Source: Ypsolopha sequella
Lineage: Eukaryota > Arthropoda > Insecta > Lepidoptera > Ypsolophidae
Length of the DNA: 64,000 nucleotides
Reading direction: 5' to 3'
Assembly (NCBI GenBank): GCA_934047225.1
Contig: OW203989.1
Span: 3,571,977-3,635,976 of the forward strand
Position numbers and translations under genes: made by a program. This document shows positions 46,191-56,269 of this stretch, in pieces. The notes beneath the pieces are model-generated. The model was not told where the DNA came from. It ran no database searches and was given only the letters and a program-made list of their open reading frames with translations. Each line of letters starts with the position of its first letter. Position 1 is the stretch's first letter.

Positions 46191-46387
46191 TTTTAGGGTT
46201 CCATACCCGAGGGGTACCAAGCGGGACCCTAGCTGTCCGTTTGTCCATCCTTCTTTCACAGGGGTAAATAGGTAGTTGAAATTTTCATAGCATACGTGTT
46301 ACTAGGGCCTCTATCACGAGAAATAATAAAGATAAAAGAAACCGGCCAAGTGCGTGTCGAAGTCGCGCACAAAGGGTCCCGTACCAT
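46191..46387. mobile_element. Two opposed GGGTTCCG-family pieces
   Basis: 46191-46270 reads TTTTTAGGGTTCCATACCC with CTAGCTGTCCGTTTGTCC. 46343-46387 reads AACCGGCCAAGTGCGTGTCG and GGGTCCCGTACC. They are in opposite orientations and may be two separate truncated insertions. Confidence 0.65.
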
Positions 46388-46885
46388 CGCACAATATGGG
46401 TATGGAAACTTAAAAACATTATGGTAAATAATTCCACTTGCAGTTACCAGACTAACTTAACTTGACACTTACAATCTATTAAACTCTGTGTATCTCAAGG
46501 GTCTAATTAAGTTGGACATTTATAACTTCCTAAATAATGAAATGTTTACATTTTCAGATTTTTATCTATGTGTGTGCTATAAGACCTACCTGTAAACTAA
46601 ATTTGAGAAAAGGTACGTAGTGCCCCGCTTCCTTTGGCTCGTCTTGGCGGGAGCACTGTCGTGCCCCCAGATTTCAAGCTTCTAACTCAACTCGAAGTGC
46701 CCAATGGGCTTTATGGTGAAACAATTTGTATCAAATTGGTTATGTAAAGTGTTTGGGGCGAACTAGTTACTAGTTAATATTTTGTTGAGTTTCAAATCTT
46801 GGTTCATCATCCGCACTGCTGCGACGTCGAACCCCCTGCCAGCGTCCATATTTCCGAATGGCGGATACTTATAACCACAGAACTA

Positions 46886-47364
46886 TTAAGGCGATTACCA
46901 TCGCCAAATTAGCAGCTCGATATTTGTCACTACAAATATCAACGGAAATGACATTGAAATAACGTTCATATCAGCGCGCAATGCATAGTGGCTGTTACGA
47001 CGCTCGCTGCGTCCTTGATAGAGCGAAATAGGGGAAAATTATACTTTTCACTTGGACGTGATTACTCGATTGAATAATCTTATGTTATGTTTATAGCTAT
47101 CAAGTTTATCTATTTATCAAAGCATAGGTGAATTCAATCGGCCAAACAACTCAGGAGCAGTAGGGAATTTGAGGTCAAAAAACACCATTCAGTAAAAAAA
47201 AAAAATTCATGTAGAAGTTATGGTGGTATGAAAAAGAAAACTGTTGCATATGTTGTCTAAGAGTTGATTATTATTCATATTACATTTTTTCATTATTTTT
47301 GGTTTGGCCATAAACAAGGAGTAGGCTTTAGAAAGTACCCATTTGGCAATAGTAAGGGCCTTAA
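46886..47364 (+). mobile_element. TTAA-flanked MITE (copy 3, 479 bp)
   Basis: TTAA at 46886-46889 and 47361-47364 with the same imperfect inverted ends as 18022-18494. It is nearly identical to that copy, with a few base changes and a longer A run at 47197-47208. Confidence 0.85.
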
Positions 47365-47365
47365 T

Positions 47366-47480
47366 AGGAATAGAAAGACGCAAAAGACGCAAAAGAGTGT
47401 GTCAGGATTGAAGATGGAATGGAAATCTGTGGTCTCTACCTATCCCTCTGAGCGACAGGCCTGTGCACATGTATGTAGGT
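47366..47480 (+). pseudogene. LINE ORF2 C-terminal fragment
   Basis: Reads KSVSGLKMEWKSVVSTYP then SERQA, the same family tail as 28988-29095. The TTAA MITE abuts it. The 115-codon frame 47264-47611 is a fusion of MITE and LINE sequence and not a gene. Confidence 0.6.
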
Positions 47481-47889
47481 ACCTATATGAATGTAAAATC
47501 CAAAAAAGAAAAAACAAACCGTATTTGAAACATGCCGCCAGCAGCTACCGCTTATTAATTTCCAAATATTCAAATCTATTCCCTCTGGCACAATGCTCGA
47601 CAATTCGTTGAACCGATCCTATTTGTATTTTCAATCAGGCCGCAATGACGGCAGCCGCAATGGCCTTGTGTCCAATCGCAGCTCATCCCAATCACACGAG
47701 TGGCCCAAAGGCCAAAGGCAATTGGTGGGAAATGATCGGCGACTCGATACGACATGATACACAGGTATACTGGATGCGTGGAGGTGGTGATGACCTGATG
47801 TATAGAACTGATAGGAAATAAAATCTATCAAACTTGGCTTTCAATGAAAATGAAATGACACAACTAAAAATGGAAAATGAATACATACA

Positions 47890-48030
47890 TACTCATCCTG
47901 TCTCCCAGAGGGGTAGGCAGAGACCACCACAGATCTCCATCTGCTACGATCCTGACACACCTTTTTCTCCTCTTCCACATCCATCATCTAGTCATACAAG
48001 ATTAACGACGGGCAGTAAGAAAAGAATATA
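47890..48030 (-). pseudogene. LINE ORF2 C-terminal fragment (inverted)
   Basis: On the minus strand GATGGATGTGGAAGAGGAG, GTGTCAGGATCGTAGCAG and CTCTGGGAGACAGGATGA give the same C-terminal peptide. It is opposite to the copy 400 bp upstream. Confidence 0.65.
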
Positions 48031-48459
48031 TCAGTAAAGAGGTACCTAGAAATTACTTTTTTTGTTAAGGTCCTTTCGTTCTGAAAGATTTACGAATAGA
48101 AATCTCTATTGTAAATGGAAATGGGTTACACGAGTAATCTATGGACCAGAAATAAAATCAGAAAGTATAGGTACTGGTATTAGATCTATCAGAAAAACTA
48201 GAACAGTGACTTATTTGGGATTCTTATTTTGGCTTTCGTTTAAATAATTTAATACCAGAAAATAGTAAATGTGCACCAACATTTTTAAACCCATTTTTAA
48301 TGTTTTAAGTGGCCAAATTGGTTCAAAGATTTATTCGTGATTTCAGGGTCTGTTTCATAGTAAAAGTAATAATAGACATTTAGTAATAATAGACGTTTAT
48401 TTCCATATGAAAATATTTGGAACATACAAATATTTCTGCCAAACTGTAATGCAGTTTGT

Positions 48460-48541
48460 AGGCAGAAAAAAAAGTTGTTCTATACCATTGACTGAATACC
48501 TAAGCTCTTCAAATATGAGCACAGTTTTCTGTTACACGTGC
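48460..48541. mobile_element. Half of the ACAACGTGTAACAG MITE
   Basis: GTTGTTCTATACCATTGACT, AAGCTCTTCAAATATGAGC and TTTCTGTTACACGTG match the right arm of 45497-45756. It ends against the SINE. Confidence 0.65.
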
Positions 48542-48897
48542 GTCACAACTTGAATCCTAGGGGGTATCAGAGGTGTTCCGAGTGTGAACTGTGAAATGCA
48601 AGTCACAGTCAACACTCGGTACAGCCGCGTTTCACCGACGATTATAATCTCATGGTGATGAGTGGTGAGCTCTATCGCCGTACTTCAGGCACAATTACAA
48701 CGCTTTTATGTTGCAGCAGGTTGCAGGCATGCAGGTTTCCTTAGGATATTTTCCTGCACCGTTCAGCAAGTGGTAAGTAGGAACAAATACTATGCACATA
48801 AATTCCGAACAACTCATTGGTGCATGCCTGATCGGGAATCGAACCTGGATCTCAAAATTGAGAGGCCAGCGTTCTACCCCTGAGCTACCGCCGCTTA
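48541..48897 (-). mobile_element. tRNA-derived SINE, near full length
   Basis: Minus orientation: tRNA-like head GCGGCGGTAGCTCAGGGG, box B GGTTCGATTCCCGATC, body GAATTTATGTGCATAG-type sequence, tail ending near CCCCCTAGGATTCAAG. It lines up with 55297-55627 over most of its length. Confidence 0.75.
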
Positions 48898-49711
48898 TAT
48901 TATATTTTGTATTGTATTATATTTTAATAATAGGCTTGAAGGAAATTTTCTTATTACCATTACATTATTCGGTTGACTGGAATTAATTCCTTTAGTTCTT
49001 TAGGAATAAGTCCTCCTTTGCCTTCTGCTATTTTGTATTCTGTGTTTTTATTTTGATTTTCTGTGCAATAAAGTTTATATTCATTAATTCATTTATTCAT
49101 TCATCAATTACCACCTTCTTAGATGCAAGAACCCTCTCCAGACTTCCTGCATCCCACTCTTGTCGGCTCTACACATTTCGCTGTGCTCGACAAAGCCATA
49201 TTTCTCGTTCGGAAACCGATTTATGTCCCCGGTTCCGGTCGTTTATTTGGTCGGTAACCGACACAAGTGATTAAGCAGTAAAAAACCGGTAAATATCGAT
49301 CTCATCCGGATTATTTGCTGCTTTTTGTTTCCGTTCAAAAGCTTTCATTGGATGTTTTCAGTCGACTGATACTTCTATTTGTATGTATTCACTCTGTTGG
49401 AAATACTCCAAGGTTTATGTTTTGACTTCCAATACTAATAGGATAGACTCAACTACCTTCCATTCTACATTCTTTTATTTACATGTAGACTTTACATACC
49501 TTAGAAGAAAATTTTAATTACTAATGCGACATCTGATTTCATTTTAAGGAATGTAATTTCAATAAAGCACGTTTTAGCTTTAATTGAATATACAATTTTA
49601 CATAGGTTGTATTTTAAATTTAAGGTTGTTGAGGATTAATCAGATGTTTTGAAAGGGCAGGGACGTCTGCTGTGAGGTATCAACCGAATCAATAGACAAT
49701 ATATCAATAGT
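48898..49711. other. AT-rich interval, nothing recognised
   Basis: The 73-codon frame at 49053-49274 has no recognised domain. A possible old polyadenylated piece is not supported. Confidence 0.45.
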
Positions 49712-49795
49712 CTAGCATAGCAAACCATATCGAGCTCGATAGCACGTGATACAGTGCTCTCTCTCATTCTGTTGATATATCTCGAGAATGAATGA
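49712..49795 (+). repeat. CCATATCGAGCTCGATAG repeat (copy 1)
   Basis: AGCATAGCAAACCATATCGA, GCTCGATAGCACGTGATAC and GTGCTCTCTCTCATTCTGTT recur in the same orientation at 52373-52480. Confidence 0.65.
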
Positions 49796-49892
49796 ATTGT
49801 CCAAACCTACCTGCGAAGGCTGTTCTAACTTTAATTCAATACAATTTAGCGTAGTAAGGTGAATTTAAGAGGCTATGCGAATTTCATTTTTG

Positions 49893-50252
49893 TCACTGTC
49901 ACTCCAAGCGTAAAATCGCGCAGTGCGAGATGGGCCGATTCAGAGCAAACGGGAAAAAAGTTGGTTTTATATTTTTATTAAAAAAACTAAAATAGCTAGC
50001 AAAATTTCAAATATCAAATCTCTAGATTTTGAAACACACCTAATAAAATATGTTTGAGTTCTGTATATGGTTCTGGACCTCATTTCAACAATTATTTCTA
50101 TCGAGAAAAATTTATCCAAACATGCTTCCCAATTTCAAAACCCTAGATTATATAGTCAAAATTCAAATACCAGAAATGTATTAAAATTTTCCGTGTATTT
50201 CATGAAATACACAGACAAGAATCACCCGTATTTTTTTCGCATATCGCTTTAA
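49893..50252 (+). repeat. Unclassified 400-bp repeat (diverged copy)
   Basis: GCGCAGTGCGAGATGGGCC, TAGCAAAATTTCAAATATC, TTTCAACAATTATTTCTATC and TACACAGACAAGAATCACC follow the block order of 10758-11131 with many changes. Confidence 0.5.
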
Positions 50253-50323
50253 GGTAGATTTGTGCTTATTTAGACATACCTTTTGGATAAAAAGTTGAAG
50301 GACTGTAAGGAACTTAGCGTCTA

Positions 50324-50589
50324 TACAAGGTGACTTTTTGATCATCGTCCAAATACATACTGGAGGCTTGATTAGTGATCAGTATCTTGGATCAGTAACA
50401 ATTTTTGTGAAATTCGTAAAATGAAATTTCGCCTTCCCATAGAAATTCAGTTCCAGTTCCGAGTGAATCACTATGGGGAGTGGAAATTTCATTTTACGAA
50501 TTACACCAAAATTGTTATTGATCCATGATACTGACCACTTACCAAGCCACCAGTATGAATTTGGACGATGATCAAAAAGTCACCTTGTA
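50324..50589. mobile_element. Free 266-bp copy of the palindrome-centre MITE
   Basis: TACAAGGTGACTTTTTGATC to its complement at 50589, with TA outside. Its interior (TTCCAGTTCCGAGTGAATC) matches the reverse strand of the central element at 34276-34541, and both are 266 bp. Confidence 0.85.
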
Positions 50590-50857
50590 TATAGAAAAAC
50601 TGTTGGATATTCAAAAGGTTTTTTAAGCATAACCTTCAAAACTGATCGTTGGGCTCTTTCCACGGTAATCATAATGGATTTAGCTGCACTACCCCAGACC
50701 GAGTTTTACAGGTTAACAGTGATTGGCAGAGTGCCGTGTAAATAATCCTGAGAGTCCTAATGCAAGCGGAGTGTCTTGGTTTTTTCATGATTCCAACAAT
50801 TTTACGCACCCTCTTCGAAAGACCAAAGATGTGCTCTTTAAAATTAAGGTTTTATAC

Positions 50858-50911
50858 ATGATACGGAACCCTAGCACGCGAGTTTAACTCGCACTTGACT
50901 GGTTTTTTTTC
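50858..50911 (-). mobile_element. GGGTTCCG-family fragment
   Basis: GATACGGAACCCTAGCACGC, GAGTTTAACTCGCACTTGAC, TGGTTTTT: the CCGGCC end in inverted form. Confidence 0.65.
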
Positions 50912-51080
50912 GATACTACAGGTTTAAATATACTTTTAAATATATATAACGTAGTATATATTATATTAGATTATATATTACTATTATAATGTATATAGTA
51001 TAATAACCAAGTATAACATAGATGTATGACTTAGATGCACCAACTAGAAAGTTAATGTGATGTCATGTCAAGGGGCAGAA

Positions 51081-51642
51081 GAAAAAAAACCGGCCAAGTG
51101 CGAGTCGGACTCGCGCACGAAGGGTTCCGTAACATTATCTATAAAAACGGCAAAAAACATGTCTGTTAAACCTTGTTCCTGGTCCCTGGCCGGGTCTCCG
51201 GTATGGGTTTGGGCGGTTGATTTGATTTCACCTTGTATAATGTAAATTTTTACCTATCATTTTAATCTTATATATATATATATGGCTACATAAATTAAAT
51301 TACCCTTTTATTTAGTTCATGTACATTTATTATTTTATTACATATATTTTTATTAGATTAAATTTGACGTGTAAAAAGTGTATTATGTGTACCTACTTTG
51401 AAAAATAAACTATTTGAATTTTGAATTTTTTGTATGGGAGCCCCCTTAAATATTTATTTTATTCTGTTTTTTAGTATTTGTTGTTATGGCGGCAACAGAA
51501 ATACATCATCTGTGAAAATTTCAAATGTCTAACTATCACGGTTCATGAGATACAGCCTGGTGACAGACGGGCAGACAGACCGACAGCGGAGTCTTAGTAA
51601 TAGGGTCCCGTTGGTTACCCTTTGGGTACGGAACCCTAAAAA
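51081..51642 (+). mobile_element. GGGTTCCGTA repeat split by a LINE tail
   Basis: Left part 51081-51167 ends ACATGTCTGTT. The right part resumes at 51431 with TGTATGGGAGCCCCC and runs to GGTACGGAACCCTAAAAAG. The unbroken arrangement is seen inverted at 16180-16210. Confidence 0.85.
51168..51430 (+). mobile_element. Nested LINE-like 3' end (263 bp)
   Basis: AAACCTTGTTCCTGGTCCC to TTTGAATTTTGAATTTTT. It is 5' truncated relative to 6644-7278 and lacks the 350-bp insert of that copy. No long target duplication is visible. Confidence 0.8.
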
Positions 51643-52372
51643 GAATGGAGGTTACTACACCGACAAGAGCGTAGCTCTTAAGTTATAAATAGATAGAACG
51701 GAGGATATATAGGTTATACACATAGATAGATAGAACGGTTATTATAGAGGTTATATATCGAGGGCATCAAGCTGAAAGGGCGTATCTACAAAAATATAAA
51801 AGTATCATCTAGTTACCTATAAATATTTTTCTTTAAATTTTAAACACCTTTTCACGTCGTAGACTTAGGCATAATAGTACCGTTATAGTGTATAACCAGT
51901 GGAGCAACCTTTTCTTTTTCAGTACATCATAGAGCTAATAAATATGGAGATTCGCCTAAGAAAGTCGGAAATTTCAGATCTCAGAAAATCTGTAGATACG
52001 CCTTTTCAGTTTGATGCCCTCGATATAATTATAAGATTTATGGTTACCAAACATTCTAATATATGCGTTATTTACGGAAAACCTTTTTTTGTCCAAAAAA
52101 GCAGTAAAAGCGTTTCTATTCGTAATACTATTAACAAAGGACACTGCTCTCCGCCCACCGCACTCTCCGGTTGACATCAAGTTTTTAAATCCTTTTTTTA
52201 CCCGTTATCAAGACCATGAAAAACTCGTTATGTTCTGTGAAAACTCGTTAGCAGCGGCGACAGTTGGCCGGTATTTGCACTGGCTTTTTAGGGTTCCATG
52301 AAGTATGATTAAATTGGTTTAATTCAATCGGTAGAGAATAATTTGGCTTTCACTGCCACTACCAGCTAGTTT
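51643..52372. other. Interval with an unidentified frame
   Basis: A 91-codon plus frame at 51899-52174 (core MEIRLRKSEISDLRKSVD) has no recognised domain. GATAGATAGAACGG occurs twice near 51690-51736. Confidence 0.35.
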
Positions 52373-52480
52373 AGCATAGCAAACCATATCGAGCTCGATA
52401 GCGCGTGATACAATGCTCTCTTTCACTTTGTTGATCTACCGAGAGAGTTAGAGCGTTTAGAGCTCGATATGGTCTTTGTC
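52373..52480 (+). repeat. CCATATCGAGCTCGATAG repeat (copy 2)
   Basis: Starts AGCATAGCAAACCATATCGA and ends GAGCTCGATATGGTCTTTG, so this copy has an inverted pair of the same block at its ends, about 95 bp apart. It could be a small MITE of which copy 1 is half. Confidence 0.6.
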
Positions 52481-53129
52481 TTCAAAAATTCAGTCAAGGG
52501 TTATTACTAGTAACATGCTTGTACATGCTTGTACATATTACCTAAGTTTAATAACGTATATGGAAGAAGAACCTGTGAGTATCTTCTACCAAATATATTA
52601 AATGACATGGATGATGATATCACACAAACTTACCTACAACAGAAAAACGCCATGTCATCTCTAAAAAAATATTTTGCTAGTAGTGGTGACTGTGAATATA
52701 TACTATAAGCAATGACATTCTAATGCAGAGTGTCAATTGTCTATATACCTATAAATAGAGTTACCACTGCTACCTACCTATTATTATAACTTTTATTGTA
52801 AACTGTCATCTCATGCAAACAAAACATGCCGACCTAGATTAGCGTTAAGTCATATAGGTGAGCAATTTTTGTCTTTCTTTGTATGTATGTGGATCGCGGA
52901 CGGCCCTCACACACGGGCAGGCTGAAGCGTGTTGTGTGTGCGGACCGACCGCGATCACCACCCAGCTATGGTTGTGAGATGCTTACCTAGTGCTACTATA
53001 ATTTAATATAGTACCGAACTCCGCAATCACTGATAAACCCTGTGGGTTTTTGTTGATTGTGCATATTTTTAACTAGGTTAAAATTTTTGAAAATAAAGAA
53101 AACAATTAAAAAATTGTAACTCTGATTCT
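52481..53129. other. Interval without recognised content
   Basis: CATGCTTGTACATGCTTGTA short duplication at 52515. Nothing else is supported. Confidence 0.5.
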
Positions 53130-53412
53130 TCTGTCACATATTTTGTATTTGGAGTTTTATATTTAGCATAAACATAAATTAACTGAGCATAAACTGACAT
53201 CAATCTACTCGCCGGGCTTTTTGCTCTTCGGTCAGCAACGCGAAGCAATCTTCCTAACGCCGAGATGATCATCATGTAAAATGCTCGCAAATGCGCGTGA
53301 TCTAATGCCCAGTTCATGCTTTATTTCCCGATGTGTAATATTTCTGTGTTCTTTAATCAACCATTCGGTTTTGATCACGTTTTCTGGTGTTACAGCACCC
53401 GACGGCCGTCCT
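53130..53412 (-). pseudogene. mariner-like transposase N-terminal remnant
   Basis: The minus strand reads GRPSGAVTPENVIKTEWL, then EHRNITHREIKHELGIRSRA, then ILHDDHLGVRKIASR: the helix-turn-helix region of a mariner transposase, normally about residues 40-110 of a 345-residue protein. A deletion of about 13 bases removes the WVPH-type block and shifts the frame. LTEEQKARRVD follows at 53235-53201 and ends at TGA where a Trp is expected. The DDD catalytic region is absent or unreadable. The foldback MITE at 53417 sits directly at its 5' side. A cut-and-paste DNA transposase relic, dead. Confidence 0.8.
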
Positions 53413-53416
53413 GCCC

Positions 53417-53645
53417 CTCTATTATGTATCATTTGGTTGCCAACTGGACTGAGTACTTATCATCGAAACATAGATAGAAACTGAACTTTCAAAATTGTCT
53501 TTAGTAGGTATTGAACTATTTACGAACTGTGTCGTCACTTCAAGTGTGAACATATCCTTAGACAATCGGAACTCGATGGTATATCTATGTTTTTGATGAT
53601 AGGCACCCGGTCGTGATGGCAACTAACGATACATAATAGGGCCGC
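53417..53645. mobile_element. Foldback MITE with CTATTATGTATC ends
   Basis: CTATTATGTATCATTTGGTT and CAACTAACGATACATAATAG are inverted ends. The interior TATTGAACTATTTACGAACT corresponds to the element at 33866-34090. The 66-codon frame is the counterpart of the frames there. Confidence 0.75.
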
Positions 53646-53653
53646 AGCGGCCC

Positions 53654-53804
53654 TACCACGTAACTCTGATTTCTATCAACTTCAAGCAAATGCATGCGAA
53701 ATTCAACACGTGCAAAAGAGATGGCATGTTAGGCGGGCGTCGTCGCACGCACGTCAAATTTCAATCTCAAGTTGATGTTGATGAAAATCAGAATTACGCG
53801 GTAG
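53654..53804. mobile_element. Small MITE with TACCACGTAACTCTGATTT ends
   Basis: TACCACGTAACTCTGATTTC and AAAATCAGAATTACGCGGTA are inverted ends with TCAACTT / AAGTTGAT next inside. About 150 bp with a GC-rich centre. Confidence 0.65.
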
Positions 53805-54238
53805 ACCCGCAGGTCTCGGCTCATCTTTGAGGTACTCTCGACCCCTTAAACTCGCGGTACCAATATGAGATTGTGGCCAACGATGGAGCTGTACGTACAT
53901 ACACCCTTGTAGGCGTCAGGGTAATACTATCCTATTATTGTGCAATTTTTATATTCTTATATTCTAAATTATTATTACATACGGCTTGAACACTCACGTG
54001 TGATTGTTGTTGACTATATGCCAACCGATTCACCGGTACAATTAGACACTTTTTGTGCACTTTATCCTGGGTCTCATTGATGCTTTCCATCAGGCGCCGC
54101 GGTGTTTATGTCATGGATAAAGTGACCAAGAGGACATTATTCATAATTTCCGGAGAGTATGAAAAATTCCCAAAACGAGAGGGCAATATGAAAATGATTT
54201 TTTTATTTCCTTCTTATTTTTTATTATGTACAGGAAAA
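53805..54238. other. Interval without recognised content
   Basis: The 78-codon frame at 54053-54289 has no domain. Nothing else was seen. Confidence 0.45.
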
Positions 54239-54312
54239 GCAAGTGGCCAGTATCAATTTTCGAGTTTTATGTACGAGTTTGCAAAATAATACTGGCCACT
54301 TGGCCACTTGCT
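54239..54312. repeat. Hairpin with GCAAGTGGCCAGTAT arms
   Basis: GCAAGTGGCCAGTAT and ATACTGGCCACTTG are perfect partners about 45 bp apart. GGCCACTTGC is then repeated directly once more. Confidence 0.7.
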
Positions 54313-54798
54313 CATGGATTTGCATACACTTTTTCCCCCCGCATATTTGTATGACAGTAATGACGTATTTTCTGCATCGTTTTCAAAAAAGTAAGAAGGT
54401 ACTTTCCGAGCAGGTGTAGTATAAAAACTATTATTTCTTCTATTATTCTATTATTCTGGGTATTCTGTACACATAAGAGAAAACCAATCAATAATCTGTA
54501 TAGCAGTTCGCAGCTGACATTCAGACTGATAAACTAATTTGTAGTCAAAATGAAGACTTCGCTGCGAGACTGCTTTGATGGCGCGAGTTCTAGCTCTGAG
54601 GATTCTGGCGGTTTTATTCTGTTAGCTTATCGAGTTTCACAGCCTTATTCCGCCCGGCACGAGGCTATTAGTCCGCGACTGTACACTGTACAGAACCACT
54701 TTAATTTTTTACTATTTAACTGTTTTGCGCGACTGTATCCAACATTTTCTGGTATACGTTTTATGACTGTGGTATCATGTTATAGTAGTATAAAATAC

Positions 54799-55253
54799 AG
54801 GGTGCTTGGAAATTTGACCTATTCCTTGAAAGGAGTTATACTAGAAATCATTTCCAACAAATTGAGCTCTATCAACTAGGGGTCGAAAATTAATGGTCTC
54901 CGAGTTACGGAGGTTTTTAAGATATTTTTCAAACTTTCAGACTGGTAACGATAAACAAATAATTTAAAAATAACTACTCCTCTCTCGGAACTTATTTGTT
55001 ACTTTTCTGATTAATGATAAATGAGTGATCATTTATAAAAAAAATGCATGACCTGAATTCCAATAATCACAGAAAGAAAAGTTCTTAAGTGGAAAGAAGA
55101 CCTTGTTTACTTTGTAATTTTCGCAATATCGACGTGTTTTACTTGAAAAAAAATTATCATTTTTGACCCCTAGTTGATAGGCATTATTTGTTGAAATGAT
55201 CTCTTGCATAACTCCTTTCAAGGAATAGCTCGAATTTCCAAGCACCCTGTATA
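54799..55253. mobile_element. MITE with TACAGGGTGCTTGG ends
   Basis: TACAGGGTGCTTGGAAATTT at the left and AATTTCCAAGCACCCTGTA at the right, continuing inward as CCTTGAAAGGAGTTAT and its complement. About 455 bp. The frames 54550-54879 and 55033-55275 run across its ends. Confidence 0.8.
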
Positions 55254-55296
55254 TAGTCTTGGAATAGAACTGCACTACATTTATTATTTATATTTC

Positions 55297-55627
55297 GCGA
55301 TAGCTCAGGCGGTAGAGCGCTGGCCTCTCAATCTTGAGACCCGTAGATTCGATTCCAGTCAAGCATGCACTTGAAAGTTTTTCGGTTTATGTGCATAGTA
55401 TATGCATTACCTAATACTTACCACTTGCTGAAAGGTAAAGTAAATAATCGTGAGGAAACCTGCATGCCCTACAAAGCACGTATTTGTGCCCGGAGAACGG
55501 CGATAGGGCTCACCGCCTATCACGTTGAGATGTAATAATCGTCGGTGAAACGCGGGTGTTCTGAGTGTGGGCTGTGACTTGCATTTTACACCTCTGACAC
55601 CCCCGCATTCATGTCGTGACGATATTT
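55297..55627 (+). mobile_element. tRNA-derived SINE, reference copy
   Basis: The head has box A TAGCTCAGGCGG (55301-55312) and box B GATTCGATTCC (55346-55356), the two internal RNA polymerase III promoter parts. The body includes TTACCACTTGCTGAAAGG, GAGGAAACCTGCATGCC, CGTCGGTGAAACGCGGG and the end CATGTCGTGACGATATT. Relatives at 10149, 30135, 32036, 40700, 48541 and 62463 cover different parts of it. Confidence 0.8.
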
Positions 55628-55764
55628 TATTTATATTTTAAATATATTGCTACTTTAAATGAAACCACATACTGTACCTACTGATCATACTGAACAATTT
55701 TCCCAAAGAAATAATCGCGCAAACTCGTCTGCATGCATTTATAATACATTATTATGTTCTTTCT

Positions 55765-55930
55765 AAAACACACAGCGTTTTAGGTGAAGAATGCAGTTTG
55801 TGTAAAGCCTTATGCGAACCAAAAATATGTGAAAACATAGTACCTGCAACTTAGAGATTTACCGTCTTTATCTGCACCAGCGGGCCCTTCTACTCTGTGA
55901 AAGCGCGATGACATCTGTCAGTCCTCATAG
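55765..55930 (+). repeat. DIRS left inverted terminal repeat
   Basis: From AAAACACACAGCGTTTTAGG to ATCTGTCAGTCCTCATAG. It is the inverted partner of 61197-61356 with two small indels (AACATAGTACCTGC against AACATACCTGC, and a GGGCCC/TGC difference). Confidence 0.9.
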
Positions 55931-56064
55931 CGTTTGTGTAATTTTGCCGCTAAAGAAGCAAAATTTTTTCCGTCGTATTTTATAAATATTTAAAGTGTTT
56001 AAAAGGGTTTTTAAACAGTTGAAAAGTCCGAAATAATAGTGCTAGCACGTGTCACACATAAATA

Positions 56065-56172
56065 ATGAGCGATCATAACGTAAAAGACGCAGATGAGGAT
56101 AGGTCAGGCAAGTCCTTTGCCGGCTCGACACATTACAATGATTCCCGCGACAAGGGTAAATTCTTCATCTAA
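56065..56172 (+). pseudogene. DIRS gag-like frame start
   Basis: ATG at 56065 follows a leader after the left terminal repeat. The frame reads MSDHNVKDADEDRSGKSF, 35 codons, stop TAA 56170. A charged Ser-rich sequence continues in another frame (SKESIASKRVKRRNVDDRT) to about 56240. It fits the hydrophilic N-terminus of DIRS ORF1, but position is the main evidence. Confidence 0.45.
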
Positions 56173-56269
56173 GGAGTCTATTGCATCTAAGAGAGTCAAG
56201 CGACGTAACGTAGATGACAGAACGGACCAGTAGCAGGTCCAAGAGTAGTTGCACTTATAATTCGGTAAG

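Noticed and set aside
47264..47611. 115-codon plus-strand frame
   Set aside because: A chance fusion of the end of a TTAA MITE with a LINE C-terminal fragment.
54550..54879. 109-codon plus-strand frame
   Set aside because: Its 3' third is the left end of the TACAGGGTGCTTGG MITE, and the rest shows no recognisable domain.
55297..55370. Functional tRNA gene
   Set aside because: Box A and box B are present but the acceptor stem does not pair, and the segment is followed by a conserved SINE body found in several other copies.
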